Of a stretch of DNA of 64,000 nucleotides, positions 47,381 through 57,077 are shown piece after piece. The notes below the pieces were generated by a model. It searched no databases. It saw nothing but the letters and a program-made list of their open reading frames with translations, and had not been told where the DNA came from. This stretch comes from Hyphomicrobiales bacterium. Lineage in GTDB: Bacteria; Pseudomonadota; Alphaproteobacteria; Rhizobiales; HXMU1428-3. The DNA lies in the NCBI GenBank assembly GCA_021775425.1, contig JAJFHX010000003.1, forward strand, positions 1 through 64,000, read 5' to 3'. Every line of letters begins with the position of its first letter. Position 1 is the first letter of the stretch. The translations under genes were made by a program, and so were the position numbers.

Positions 47381-48469
47381 TCATTCTTTTTCATAAAGAT
47401 AATTAACATGACCCATCTTGCGGCCCGCTCTGGTTTCAGTTTTGCCATAAAGATGCAGGATCGCCCCTTCACTGGAGGCAACCTCTTCCCAACGGTCCAT
47501 ATCATGCCCGACAAGATTAACCATCATCCCGTTTGAATGGCGTTTGGTTGAGCCAAGCGGCCAACCCGCAATGGCGCGGATATGATTTTCAAACTGGTCA
47601 AAATGGCAGGCATCCATCGTCCAGTGCCCTGAATTATGAACCCGCGGCGCCATCTCATTCACAATAAGCGGTGTCTCTGTCGCTCCGGCTAGTGCAAAAA
47701 ACTCAACAGCGATGACACCAACATAGTTCAGTTTTTCAGCAATTTTCGCTGTATAGGCCTGCGCCAGTTTCTCAAGGTCTTCTGAAACGCCAGCTGGCAC
47801 ATGCGATTCAGCCAGCATCTGATTGCGGTGTTCATTGCGCGGGCAATCATAAAAAACAATATTACCCTGATAATCACGCACAGCAATGCAGGAAATTTCC
47901 AGCTTAAACGGGACCAGTTTTTCAAAAATTGAAGGCTCACCACTATAAGCTTTAATCGCGGCATCCGGGTCAATATTTGCCCCAAGTCTGATCTGCCCTT
48001 TGCCATCATAGCCAAGTAGTCTGGTTTTTAAAATACCATCCGGCCCGAGTTTATAAATCGCACTGACAATATCCGTTTCTTTGTTGATCTCAAGATAAGG
48101 CGCCACCGGGATATTGTGTGAGGTTAGAAATTTTTTCTCAGCAAGCCGGTCCTGCGATATGGCAAGAGCAGTTGGTGGCGGAGCAATTGGTGCAAATTTG
48201 GCGGCATGCTCATAAGTATCAAGTGGAATATTCTCAAATTCAACGGTCACCACATCAACTGCGGACGCGAACTCTTTCACAGCCTCAAGGTTGGCATAAG
48301 GTGCCACGGTCTGATGGCTGGCAACTTCAAATGCTGGCGATCCATGCTGCGGAGAAAAGATGTGAGATTTCAGCCCAAGCCGCGCCGCTGCGATCGCTAG
48401 CATACGCCCTAGCTGGCCGCCACCAAAAATCCCAATCGTAGACCCGGGAGGAAGAGGATTGTTAATCAT
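47381..48469 (-). CDS. purK: 5-(carboxyamino)imidazole ribonucleotide synthase
   Basis: ATP-grasp enzyme of purine synthesis, converting AIR and bicarbonate to N5-CAIR. The 362 residues show the N-terminal GIFGGGQLGRMLAIAA, ATP-grasp segments (DGILKTRLLGYDGKGQ) and the C-terminal NEMAPRVHNSGHWTMDAC. Its ATG is ten bases after the purE stop on the minus strand, so the two steps are co-expressed. Confidence 0.94.
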   Translation of the reverse strand: MINNPLPPGSTIGIFGGGQLGRMLAIAAARLGLKSHIFSPQHGSPAFEVASHQTVAPYANLEAVKEFASAVDVVTVEFENIPLDTYEHAAKFAPIAPPPTALAISQDRLAEKKFLTSHNIPVAPYLEINKETDIVSAIYKLGPDGILKTRLLGYDGKGQIRLGANIDPDAAIKAYSGEPSIFEKLVPFKLEISCIAVRDYQGNIVFYDCPRNEHRNQMLAESHVPAGVSEDLEKLAQAYTAKIAEKLNYVGVIAVEFFALAGATETPLIVNEMAPRVHNSGHWTMDACHFDQFENHIRAIAGWPLGSTKRHSNGMMVNLVGHDMDRWEEVASSEGAILHLYGKTETRAGRKMGHVNYLYEKE

Positions 48470-48478
48470 TATTCTGGT

Positions 48479-48994
48479 TCACCCGCTTTGTTTGTCATTC
48501 GTCTCATCAACAGGTTCTAGTGCGACTTTCTCGGCCTGTTTGTGCCTCCACGCGGTGATGCGCTCAAACAGTTTTTCATCACTACCGCTTAAAATCTGTG
48601 CGGCCAGCAATCCGGCATTTGTCGCCCCGGCCCGGCCAATCGCCAGAGTGCCAACCGCAACACCGGCTGGCATCTGCACAATGGATAACAAGCTGTCTTG
48701 CCCCGAAAGCGCTTTACTTTGAACGGGCACACCAAGCACCGGTAGCGCGGTTATAGCCGCAACCATCCCCGGCAAATGCGCCGCCCCGCCTGCACCCGCA
48801 ATTATCACCTTAAGGCCCCGCCCGTGGGCTTCAGTGGCAAATTGATAAAGTCTGTCAGGCGTTCTGTGCGCTGAAATGATTTTTGTCTCAAATGGCACTT
48901 CAAGCTGCTCAAGCAACAAGGCGGCATGTTGCATTGTCGGCCAGTCGGACTGGCTGCCCATAATGATGCTGACAAGTGGTGCTTCAGATACCAT
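48479..48994 (-). CDS. purE: N5-carboxyaminoimidazole ribonucleotide mutase
   Basis: Class I PurE, moving the carboxyl group of N5-CAIR to C4. The 171 residues contain the catalytic loop [14 protein letters not shown], the [10 protein letters not shown] motif and [17 protein letters not shown]. It is the first gene of a purE-purK operon. Confidence 0.95.
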   Translation of the reverse strand: MVSEAPLVSIIMGSQSDWPTMQHAALLLEQLEVPFETKIISAHRTPDRLYQFATEAHGRGLKVIIAGAGGAAHLPGMVAAITALPVLGVPVQSKALSGQDSLLSIVQMPAGVAVGTLAIGRAGATNAGLLAAQILSGSDEKLFERITAWRHKQAEKVALEPVDETNDKQSG

Positions 48995-49215
48995 ATTAAA
49001 ATAACCGGTCTAAACCGATTCTCCCTTCGGTGAGCTCATATGAAATACGAAGTTTTAAAGAACTCAGTTGTGAGACCAAAACTAAAAGTCGATAAAATTT
49101 ACTTGCTGGAAATTATGGAAAGTCAAAACTTTCGATAGACCCCTGAAAAGCCGGACATTATAGAAACAAACCCTCACAATGCAAGAGCCTGTGGATGCGA
49201 GGAATATTTAATGGT

Positions 49216-49428
49216 TCAGGCAATTATATCAGGAAACATCTGCTCTTCGAGCGCCTTGATTTCATCTTTAAGGAATAATTTCTTCTTCTTTAGCCGTCTT
49301 AACTGCAGCTGATCAGCTTGCGGCATATTCATAAGCGCCTCTATAGCCTGATCAAGATCCTGATGTTCCTGCCTTTTTTCTGCTAAACGGGCTTTAAAGT
49401 CAGAATCTATTTGTCTCTTATCGCTCAA
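49216..49428 (-). CDS. YdcH/DUF465 family small protein
   Basis: A 70-residue coiled-coil protein with the DUF465 signature: FKARLAEKRQEHQDLDQAIEAL then LRRLKKKKLFLKDEIKALEE. These small alphaproteobacterial proteins are abundant and of unknown role. It is divergent from a second, shorter member of the same family at 49655, across a 226-base gap. Confidence 0.85.
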   Translation of the reverse strand: MSDKRQIDSDFKARLAEKRQEHQDLDQAIEALMNMPQADQLQLRRLKKKKLFLKDEIKALEEQMFPDIIA

Positions 49429-49654
49429 ACCGAATCACCTATGCAATAAACCTCGAAGGATTCATCTGAATATGCACAAATCACGCGAAAAAACACCCCT
49501 AAATGAAGAAAACAATATAATTAACAATCATATTATCCTAAAAATAACGTCCGAATTTAATATTTTTTCAATCGTGTAACGAAACGAGATTAGACAGTTC
49601 GTGTAAAAAATGGCAAAATACAACCTTACCGAAACATAACACACGGAGGGTTGC

Positions 49655-49828
49655 ATGGCAGTTGAAGCACATATTTCTGAACTAAGCCAACGACACAGAG
49701 TTCTTGATGAAAAAATTGAAAAAGAACAATCCCGACCGTTAATCGACGACGTAAAACTTTCCGAACTTAAACGGAAGAAACTTCACTTAAAAGACGAAAT
49801 CAATCGTCTGAAACATACAGTGAATTAA
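49655..49828 (+). CDS. second YdcH/DUF465 family small protein (57 residues)
   Basis: A short gene easily missed. It begins MAVEAHISELSQRHRVLDEK and ends with LKRKKLHLKDEINRLKHTVN. The LKRKKLHLKDEI segment matches the DUF465 core of the neighbouring gene (LKKKKLFLKDEI). GGAGG at 49645-49649 lies five bases before the ATG. The helical heptad pattern suggests a coiled-coil. The two genes may derive from a duplication and inversion. Confidence 0.85.
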   Translation: MAVEAHISELSQRHRVLDEKIEKEQSRPLIDDVKLSELKRKKLHLKDEINRLKHTVN

Positions 49829-49927
49829 CAAACACTTTCTTGCTGCAACAAAAAGATGATTTCTCCGTGTTGAATTAACAGGGTGAAAATTGAGCAGCAA
49901 TATTGAGAATAATGAATCCCCGAACAG

Positions 49928-49958
49928 AGCTGAACAACGTAACTAGCGTTGTTCAGCT
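49928..49958. terminator. stem-loop between the DUF465 and argB genes
   Basis: AGCTGAACAACG pairs perfectly with CGTTGTTCAGCT around the loop TAACTAG. It lies 99 bases after the plus-strand DUF465 stop and 139 bases after the minus-strand argB stop. No T-run flanks either side, so terminator function is likely but not proven. Confidence 0.55.
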
Positions 49959-50096
49959 ACAAGAATTTATTATTTCCTGATACTTCGAATATCTTTTAGC
50001 TCGTGGCGTGAATGCAGGCTGTGTTCATCGAAAAAAAGTGCCTGCTTCTCGTGATCTGGATAAATTCACAATCCTGGCTTAGTCCGCAATCCAAAC

Positions 50097-51011
50097 TTAG
50101 TTCACAATCAGCGTACCAACACCATGCGCCGTGAATAACTCAAGCAACACAGCATGCTTGACCCGCCCGTCAACAATCACAACACCTTCAACACCGTTTT
50201 CAACCACCGCCATCGAGCTTTCAATTTTCGGGATCATCCCGCCGCTGATCGTGCCATCATTAATCAGGGCCCGGGCTTCACGAAGTGTCAGTCTCTCAAG
50301 CAGTTGCTTTTCATTATCAAGAACACCAGTTACATCGGTGAGCAATAACAAACGTTTCGCTTTCATTGATTGAGCCAGATGTCCGGCAAATGTATCGGCG
50401 TTAATGTTAAACGTTTCCCCGTTTTCCCCGGCCGCAATCGGCGCGATGACAGGAATAATATCGCTTTGAACCATCACTTCAACAATATGCGGGTTCATGT
50501 TCGTGGGCTCACCGACAAAGCCCAGATCAACAAGCTTGGTCGTATTTGATTTCGGGTCATGCGACATTTTCTCAAGCTTCTTCGCCATCATCAGATGGGC
50601 GTCTTTGCCTGAAATACCACACGCCTTACCACCATGGTGATTAATCGCTGTGACAATTTCTTTATTGATTGAACCAGCCAGCACCATTTGCACAATCTCG
50701 ACAGTGGCTCTGTCGGTCACGCGCAAACCATCTTTAAATTCACTTTTAATCTGCAACCGCTCAAGCATCGCACCAATTTGCGGGCCGCCACCATGCACCA
50801 CAATCGGGTTCACACCAGATTGTTTTAAAAGCACAATGTCTTTCGCAAAACTGGCCGCAAGCTTTTCGTCTCCCATGGCGTTGCCACCATATTTGATGAC
50901 AACAGTTTTATTGTCATAGCGCTGCATATAAGGGAGCGCTTCAGACAGGATCTGTGCCTTTGTCAGCGGAGAATGCTCTTCGGCATTTTCATCATGTGAA
51001 GCAATAGTCAT
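50097..51011 (-). CDS. argB: acetylglutamate kinase
   Basis: Second step of arginine synthesis, phosphorylating N-acetylglutamate. The 304 residues contain [29 protein letters not shown], and near the C terminus [31 protein letters not shown] in pieces typical of the amino-acid-kinase fold. The N-terminal 30 residues (helical, [19 protein letters not shown]) are the extension found in arginine-sensitive hexameric enzymes, so feedback inhibition by arginine is likely. Confidence 0.94.
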   Translation of the reverse strand: MTIASHDENAEEHSPLTKAQILSEALPYMQRYDNKTVVIKYGGNAMGDEKLAASFAKDIVLLKQSGVNPIVVHGGGPQIGAMLERLQIKSEFKDGLRVTDRATVEIVQMVLAGSINKEIVTAINHHGGKACGISGKDAHLMMAKKLEKMSHDPKSNTTKLVDLGFVGEPTNMNPHIVEVMVQSDIIPVIAPIAAGENGETFNINADTFAGHLAQSMKAKRLLLLTDVTGVLDNEKQLLERLTLREARALINDGTISGGMIPKIESSMAVVENGVEGVVIVDGRVKHAVLLELFTAHGVGTLIVN

Positions 51012-51439
51012 AAATTTACATCCAGATTACAATAACATGCTGTATAAGACGGATTTTTCTTAACCACAATCAATAAAAGTAGCGATAACAAATGAATATT
51101 TTGCTGCTCTCCCCCAATAAAGGATACACATCGGCACCAATTATTGGTAAATCTGATTGAGCCTGTGTTATAAATAATGAACTGAAACAATTAAACCATA
51201 ATTGCCGGATAGCAAAATTAACAACCACCAATATCAGCCAGCAGGATCAAATAGTTTCTTCAGTTCATTGCCAGCTAAATGCTTTCGCTCAAACAATAAT
51301 TGAGCATGTGATCTGAATGTGTCAGCAATTGGCTAAATTTCATCCCGCATTCGGCCACAAAAGTTACGTATCAAAAGAGCTCCAGAAATTTTAAGAGCAC
51401 AAACAAAAATAAATACAAATATGACCCCTGGGAGGCAGC
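51012..51439. other. 428-base spacer between argB and the ClpN-domain gene
   Basis: No gene or repeat is seen. The sequence is AT-rich, especially 51180-51240 and 51380-51425. It separates divergent argB and the ClpN-domain gene and should hold both promoters. I could not assign convincing boxes. Confidence 0.45.
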
Positions 51440-53521
51440 TTGAGTAGAGTAGAAATGGCTGAACAAATTAGTCAACAACTTCCAGCAACCAAAAACCTGC
51501 ATGATAGCCTCTCCCGGGCTGAAGAACTGGCCACGAGAAGAAAACACTCTGTCGTCGGCCTTGATCACTTATTGCTTGCCCTGGGGCAAGACCCCGAAGC
51601 GGTCACCATCCTTGTTGCCTGCAATGTTGATGTTGAAGCCCTTTGCATGGACCTGCTGCGCAAACTCGGGCCTGAAGCCCGCATGTTAAGCCCGAATACT
51701 GTCCCGCCCACTTTTGATGTAACTGTGCAGAATTTAATTGCACATGCGTCAGCTGCCGCCATCCAATCTGGTTATTCTGAAATTGATGGCTCGAACATTC
51801 TCTCGGCTATCATCAGCGGTGAAGGCGGAATGATCAGCCACAAAATTTTACAACGGCACGGCCTGACCTTTAACGAAACAGTCAAAAACCTCACCGCAAT
51901 TAACCAGAGAACGCCTGACAGCAAAGTGGCCCGCAAAACAGACAGCGGCGATGATGCAGCCATAGGCAAAGAAGCAGCGCAATCAGCTGATGCTGCGCAA
52001 CATCAAGGCACTGAAAACGGAAAGGCTGAGGAACATGCCGGGCAGATATCAGCTGGTAATCAGGACCAGAGCCTGAACAGAGGCCTGAAAGATGATGAAC
52101 TTTTAAAAGCTTCAGGTCCTGACATCACAGATGACATCCTTGGCGACTCAATCGTTCAGGCAGAAGCCCATCCATCTGATTATGGCATTGCCGATGATGG
52201 TAGTGAAGATTTCCCCATCCCGCCCCAAAGGCAATCTCCGCAAAATAAGCAAAACCAAATAAAGGATGCACAGTTTCTACCAAAAAATACCATCCCCTCT
52301 CATCAAGGCCAGTCCCATCAAGGCCAGACTCATCAAGGCCTGTCTCATCAGGGCCAGTCTCATCAGGGTGCAGCACATCCTCCTCAAAAGACCGGTCAAC
52401 CAGATCAGATGCGCCAGCAGCATCTTCCCCCGGCTCCAGAGCAAGGCGATGAAAGGCAGAAAACCCCACCCGCTGGGGCAATGCCCCCAAAAGGCGCAAA
52501 AGGTCAGAAAATCTCCTTTCAGAATTCGTCGTTTAATCCGGTCCCGTTCCAGATGCCTGATGGCGCACAAGGCAAAAAGGAAGAAAAAGCAGGTGATCAG
52601 CAATTGCCCGCTAAAGAAACTGGCGGGCCACCAAATCAGCGGCCACCTGTAAATCAGCTGCCACAACAAGGCACGCCGCACAATGCCGCAATGCAACCGC
52701 CCATTCCGGCAGGCCAGCATCGCGGTCAGTCACAATTTCAACCACCACTTCCTGATGCAATGCGGCAAAAAGGCCCGTTGCAGGAAGAGATCCAGCGCCC
52801 GCCGTTAAGGCAACTGGGGGATGCCCCTGTTCAGCCTGCCCCCCTTCCACCAACAGCCCCGCCGATAAGGCAAGTGGAGGGTGATCCCGGGCAACAGCCC
52901 ATGCAAAATCTTGATGATCTGGCAGCCTCCATGAAGCAGGCCCAGACAAATCTGGAACATGCCAGCCAAAACGATCAGGTGATAGAAAACATTCCGAAAG
53001 TCATGCGGGTTGGGAAAGTGCATTTTGTTGAAATCAGAGTGGCCCGTTTTACAAATACCGAACTTGACTTCGGCCCGGAAAATTATGGCCTGCGCTCTAA
53101 ACCTGACGCAGGTCCGATCACCAAAGCCATCACCGTGCGCCTGACAGGACCAGACGGCCAGTTCCTGATCGATTGCGCAACAGCATCGACCCAGTGGTCA
53201 GAAATTCACCCCCGCATGGTCGATGATGTGGATTTTATCATCTGGCGCTGGCGCATCATGCCACGCAAAAGAGGCATATCGAAATTGCGCCTCGATATCA
53301 CCTGCCGCACCAGCAATAATGATGGCCTTTCAGCTGAGATCCCCATTCAGCCTTCAAAATCAATCGACATCAAAATAACCCGCAACTATCTGTCAGGCCT
53401 GAAAAAACTTCTGATGATTGGTGTCATCTTTGCGGCCGGTTACGGCATCGCAAACTATGGCGAAACAGCCTATAAATTCACCATGTCAAAAATCGAAGCC
53501 CTGAAAGAAACCGATAACTAA
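51440..53521 (+). CDS. membrane-anchored protein with N-terminal Clp domain and disordered repeat linker
   Basis: A 693-residue protein without a recognisable AAA domain. Residues about 18-155 match the Clp N-terminal double repeat (SLSRAEELATRRKHSVVGLDHLLLAL and IQSGYSEIDGSNILSAIISG), which in ClpA/ClpC/ClpB binds substrates or adaptors. Residues about 160-520 are disordered, rich in Gln, Pro and His, with SHQGQ pentads at 287-311. A compact domain (about 528-645) follows, with WSEIHPRMVDDVDFIIWRW and PRKRGISKLRLDI, looking like a beta-sandwich. A helix at about 655-675 (LLMIGVIFAAGYGIANYG) should anchor it in the membrane, leaving 20 residues outside. The TTG start has GGAGG four bases upstream. 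Function unknown. Confidence 0.7.
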   Translation: MSRVEMAEQISQQLPATKNLHDSLSRAEELATRRKHSVVGLDHLLLALGQDPEAVTILVACNVDVEALCMDLLRKLGPEARMLSPNTVPPTFDVTVQNLIAHASAAAIQSGYSEIDGSNILSAIISGEGGMISHKILQRHGLTFNETVKNLTAINQRTPDSKVARKTDSGDDAAIGKEAAQSADAAQHQGTENGKAEEHAGQISAGNQDQSLNRGLKDDELLKASGPDITDDILGDSIVQAEAHPSDYGIADDGSEDFPIPPQRQSPQNKQNQIKDAQFLPKNTIPSHQGQSHQGQTHQGLSHQGQSHQGAAHPPQKTGQPDQMRQQHLPPAPEQGDERQKTPPAGAMPPKGAKGQKISFQNSSFNPVPFQMPDGAQGKKEEKAGDQQLPAKETGGPPNQRPPVNQLPQQGTPHNAAMQPPIPAGQHRGQSQFQPPLPDAMRQKGPLQEEIQRPPLRQLGDAPVQPAPLPPTAPPIRQVEGDPGQQPMQNLDDLAASMKQAQTNLEHASQNDQVIENIPKVMRVGKVHFVEIRVARFTNTELDFGPENYGLRSKPDAGPITKAITVRLTGPDGQFLIDCATASTQWSEIHPRMVDDVDFIIWRWRIMPRKRGISKLRLDITCRTSNNDGLSAEIPIQPSKSIDIKITRNYLSGLKKLLMIGVIFAAGYGIANYGETAYKFTMSKIEALKETDN
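52298..52372 (+). repeat. 15-base tandem repeat in the ClpN-domain gene
   Basis: Five 15-base units of the form TCTCATCAAGGCCAG encode SHQGQ, SHQGQ, THQGL, SHQGQ and SHQGA. The units differ mainly at third codon positions, and the frame is kept, so the protein repeat is old enough to have drifted but still under length-neutral change. Confidence 0.85.
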
Positions 53522-53561
53522 ACGCTTGAATCGCAATCTTAAACCCATCAAACTGATCTAC

Positions 53562-53939
53562 CTCTAGCGCGGTTGCGTAGCGGGCAACTGAAGCGCCACA
53601 GGAAAGTGAGCAACTGAAGGTGCATCAAAAGCGACGGAGTACAGCACCGGTTGCTGGTGGGCAACTGAAGGTGCATCAAAAAAGTAGGCTCAAACGCTTC
53701 AGCGTTTGAAATAGCCGTGAGAGAAGAAAATAACTAAGTCTGCCCTTTTTAAAAGGGCAGACACTCATGACGCCGGTACTAGCGCGGTTGCGTAGTGGGC
53801 AACTGAAGCGCCACAGGAAAGTGGGCAACCGAAGGTGCGTCAAGAAGTGCCCAAAACCACGCCGTCGTACTAGCACCGGTTGCTGGTGGGCAACCGAAGG
53901 TGCCTCAAAAATGTGGGCAACTGAAGGTGCATCAAAAAA
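53562..53939 (+). repeat. dispersed hairpin repeats, cluster 7 (four full copies and half units)
   Basis: The largest array fills the gap between the convergent ClpN-domain gene and engB. Full copies show outer arms GCGC/GCGC, GCACC/GGTGC, GCGC/GCGC and GCACC/GGTGC, all with inner GGTTGC/GCAAC(C). Three half units of the form GTGGGCAAC(T/C)GAAGGTGC follow full copies, and another (GTGAGCAACTGAAGGTGC) lies near the start. The array is interrupted by two unrelated palindromes at 53690-53709 and 53738-53762. It ends two bases before the engB stop. Confidence 0.85.
53738..53762. terminator. near-perfect palindrome between convergent genes
   Basis: GTCTGCCCTTTT and AAAAGGGCAGAC flank a single T, giving a 12-base-pair arm with an AT-rich apex. 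A second palindrome, TCAAACGCT and AGCGTTTGA (53690-53709), lies 28 bases before. With genes converging on both sides, these are probable bidirectional terminators, embedded in repeat cluster 7. Confidence 0.55.
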
Positions 53940-53940
53940 G

Positions 53941-54600
53941 TCAGCTATTCAGCGCCAGCACAACCGCACCTTTGAGTTCATCAATGCCAACGTTCTTGGC
54001 TGAAGAAGTTGCAATCACCAGCGGAAAAGCAGCCGGATGTTTCTTAACAATAGCGTCTGTTTCAGCAAGTCTCTGCTCAAGTAGAGTTTTGTTGATTTTA
54101 TCTATCTTGGTCAAAACCACCTGATAAAGCACGGCTGAGGCGTCAAGCTTATCCATAATTTCAGTGTCATTTTTCTTGATGCCATGGCGGGCGTCAATCA
54201 GCACAAATGCCCGTTTCAGACTGAGTCGTCCGCGCAGATATTTTTCAATCAGTCTGGTCCATCCAGCGACCATTTCTTTCGGCACTTTAGCAAAGCCATA
54301 GCCCGGCATGTCAACCAGGTAAGCTTCATCGCCAATGGTGAAATAATTTATCTCACGCGTTCGCCCCGGTGTGTTGGAAGTGCGCGCCAGGGCTTTTCGC
54401 CCACAGAGCGCGTTGATCAGACTTGATTTACCAACATTGGAGCGCCCGGCAAAGGCAATCTCAGGCCTGTCAGCATCAGGTAAGCCAGCTTCATTAACAA
54501 CACCTTTGACAAATTCAATCGGCAATCGAAAAAGGGAAACCCCTTCGGCAATCAGCTCTTCGTCAATTTTCAGCTCAGGTGTATCACTCAATGGAGCCAT
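53941..54600 (-). CDS. engB: ribosome biogenesis GTP-binding protein (EngB/YsxC/YihA)
   Basis: GTPase needed for 50S assembly and linked to cell division. The 219 residues contain G1 [16 protein letters not shown]3 [13 protein letters not shown] and G4 TKIDK. Its ATG lies 15 bases after the yidC stop on the minus strand, in the usual rpmH-rnpA-yidC-engB order (argB normally follows but is here split off by the ClpN gene). Confidence 0.94.
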   Translation of the reverse strand: MAPLSDTPELKIDEELIAEGVSLFRLPIEFVKGVVNEAGLPDADRPEIAFAGRSNVGKSSLINALCGRKALARTSNTPGRTREINYFTIGDEAYLVDMPGYGFAKVPKEMVAGWTRLIEKYLRGRLSLKRAFVLIDARHGIKKNDTEIMDKLDASAVLYQVVLTKIDKINKTLLEQRLAETDAIVKKHPAAFPLVIATSSAKNVGIDELKGAVVLALNS

Positions 54601-54615
54601 CCTCTAAATCGTGCT

Positions 54616-56415
54616 TTAAGAGGATTTCTTACCGTCATCCGCTTTTTTAAGACCCATATTTTCCAGCAGTTTCACTTCAACACCTTGCCGTCTCATAATG
54701 TAATATTGCTGGCATATGGAGAGGAAGTTGTTCCACGCCCAATAGATCACCAGACCGGCAGAGAAACCAGCCAGAATAAAGGTGAAAACAATCGGCATAT
54801 AGGTAAAGATCTGCGCCTGCACAGGGTCAGTTGGTGCCGGGTTCAGTTTCATCTGCACCCACATGGTAATGCCCATAATCAGCGGCCAGATACCAATCAT
54901 CAAAAACTGCGGCAGATCAATCGGGATCAGACCAAAAAGATTAAACAGCGAAGTCGGATCAGGCGCGGAAAGGTCCTGCACCCAGCCAAAGAAAGGCGCA
55001 TGCCGCATTTCAATCGTCACATACAGCACTTTATAGAGCGCGAAGAAAATCGGAATTTGCACCAGAACCGGCCAGCACCCCGAAAGCGGATTGATCTTGT
55101 GCGTTTTATAAAGATCCATCAGCTCGGTCTGCTGTTTCATCTTATCATCTTTATAACGGGTGCGAATTTTCTCCATTTCCGGCTGCATCTTCTTCATCTG
55201 CGCCATGGATTTGTAGGATTTGTTCGCCAGCGGGAACAACGCCAGTTTAATAAGAATGGTCACTATCAGAATTGATAAACCAAAATTGCCAACCAGATGA
55301 TAGAAATAAACCAGTACCTTAAACATCGGCTTAGTGATAAAATGGAACCAGCCCCAGTCAATCAGGTTGGTGAACATATCAATTGAATATTTATCAGCAT
55401 AAGTTTCAATCAACTCACCCCGTTTGGCACCAGCGTAAAACTGAGTTGTCACTTCCGCTTTGCTGTTCGCGTTAATGGCAACGCCATCCAGCAGATAATT
55501 CGCCTGATAGTTATCATTGTTGTTAACAGCATTGCCGATGTAAGACGCACTAAACCCACGCGAATTATCAGGGATCAAAGCTGAAGCCCAGTACTTGTCT
55601 GCAATCGCCAGCCACCCTTTTTTGGCTTTAAAGTCAAATCGCTTGTCTTCAACAAGGGTGCTGTATGTCTCTTCAACCAGCGTCCCGTCAAAAACACCAA
55701 CGGCGCCTTCATGCGAGATAAAGAATGACTCAGATTGTGGCCGGTTGCTGCGATAGATCAACCCGTAAGCTGAAAGGTTAAGCGCGGTGCTGCCTTCATT
55801 GTTAACCCGCTGGGTGATGGTGAACATATATTTATCGTCAATGCTAATCTCACGCTCGAAGATAACACCATTTCCAGCATCATATTGCAGTGTCACCGGT
55901 GTTGAAGGGGTGAGCACATCTCCGCTCACTTTTTTCCATAGCGTCTCGCCGCTCGGCAGTTTCACACCACCACTATCCGCACTCGACCAGCCAAAATCAG
56001 CAAAATAAGGATGCGGTGACCCGGCAGGTGACAGCAGGGCAACAGGCGGGCTGTTTTTATCAACCTTCTGCCGGTGTTCTTTCAACAGCACATCATCAAT
56101 CCGCGCGCCCTTCAAATTGATAGACCCGCTGATAGAAGGCGTGTCGATCTTCACCCGTTCACCGTCAGTAAGCGCATCAACTCTTGATTTAGCTTTAACT
56201 GGCGTGGGGATAACACCAGGTGTCGTCGGCGTAACAGCCTTGCCATCAACCTTTGGTGTCAGCGGATCGCTGCTCTTTTCTTTTAAAAGCGCCTCAGCTT
56301 GTTGACGCTCTCTCATTTTTTCCTGCTTTGGCGCCACATAGAAATAGTTCCAAACAAGAAACACTGCCACTGAAAGGACAAGCGCGACTACAAAATTTTT
56401 ATTATTTTCATCCAT
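54616..56415 (-). CDS. yidC: membrane protein insertase YidC
   Basis: Inner-membrane insertase acting alone or with SecYEG. The 599 residues show an N-terminal helix (VALVLSVAVFLVWNYFYV), a large periplasmic domain (about 60-360), and the five-helix insertase core from about 365 (FGLSILIVTILIKLALFPLANKS and SGCWPVLVQIPIFFALYKVLYV). The tail is short and basic. Confidence 0.95.
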   Translation of the reverse strand: MDENNKNFVVALVLSVAVFLVWNYFYVAPKQEKMRERQQAEALLKEKSSDPLTPKVDGKAVTPTTPGVIPTPVKAKSRVDALTDGERVKIDTPSISGSINLKGARIDDVLLKEHRQKVDKNSPPVALLSPAGSPHPYFADFGWSSADSGGVKLPSGETLWKKVSGDVLTPSTPVTLQYDAGNGVIFEREISIDDKYMFTITQRVNNEGSTALNLSAYGLIYRSNRPQSESFFISHEGAVGVFDGTLVEETYSTLVEDKRFDFKAKKGWLAIADKYWASALIPDNSRGFSASYIGNAVNNNDNYQANYLLDGVAINANSKAEVTTQFYAGAKRGELIETYADKYSIDMFTNLIDWGWFHFITKPMFKVLVYFYHLVGNFGLSILIVTILIKLALFPLANKSYKSMAQMKKMQPEMEKIRTRYKDDKMKQQTELMDLYKTHKINPLSGCWPVLVQIPIFFALYKVLYVTIEMRHAPFFGWVQDLSAPDPTSLFNLFGLIPIDLPQFLMIGIWPLIMGITMWVQMKLNPAPTDPVQAQIFTYMPIVFTFILAGFSAGLVIYWAWNNFLSICQQYYIMRRQGVEVKLLENMGLKKADDGKKSS

Positions 56416-56448
56416 GAAAAATGCTCTGTTACCTATATTAAAGGGCTG

Positions 56449-56955
56449 TTATTTCGTTTGTTCGGTGCCAGTTGGTATAATGCGTCTGTGCACTTTTTGA
56501 AAGCTTTTCTCTAAATCTTTGATTAATATTTCAAAATCAAGAGATAAACACGCTCCTCTGCCAATCAGCACATAATCAACCCCGGGTCTCGCAAAATCAG
56601 GCGCGACTTTATAGAGCGCTTCTTTCAGCCGGCGGCGCATTTTATTGCGCAGCACTGAAATCGGCCCTCTTCTGGCGTCAGTTTGCTTTGTTTTGGCTGT
56701 TGATTGAGCTGATTTTTCAGGCGTAAGCGATTGAAGAAAAAAACGCCTGACAGTTTGCTTGGTGACAGTAACCCCAAACCGCGCTGAAGGCTTTAATGGC
56801 TCAGAAAAGTTCACTTTTTTGTTAGCTGTAGCTTCATTCGTTTCTGACAAATCGTCTCGAAGCCTGGCTTGAAGCAGAAAGCCGGGTGTGCCCCAACTCG
56901 CACCGGACTTAACCGTAATAAACTCACTTCGCCGTTTTAGCATTGGTAGGCGCAT
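56449..56955 (-). CDS. rnpA: ribonuclease P protein component
   Basis: Protein subunit of RNase P. The family signature is present as VLRNKMRRRLKEALYKV, preceded by ARFGVTVTKQTV. With 168 residues it is longer than the usual 115-130, because of an insert around residues 95-120 rich in Lys, Thr and Gln. ATG 56955 begins MRLPMLKRRSEF, the usual N terminus; a TTG at 56973 is the longest possible start and neither has a strong ribosome site. Confidence 0.88.
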   Translation of the reverse strand: MRLPMLKRRSEFITVKSGASWGTPGFLLQARLRDDLSETNEATANKKVNFSEPLKPSARFGVTVTKQTVRRFFLQSLTPEKSAQSTAKTKQTDARRGPISVLRNKMRRRLKEALYKVAPDFARPGVDYVLIGRGACLSLDFEILIKDLEKSFQKVHRRIIPTGTEQTK

Positions 56956-57077
56956 CACATGAATATCCGGCAATTAACTGGTTTACCGCTTCCAGTGAAC
57001 AATCCATCAGAACTGAAAACGGGTTAAAAAGTTGAATTCAAATTACCAAAATCACCTTATCAATAAGGCAAACATGG

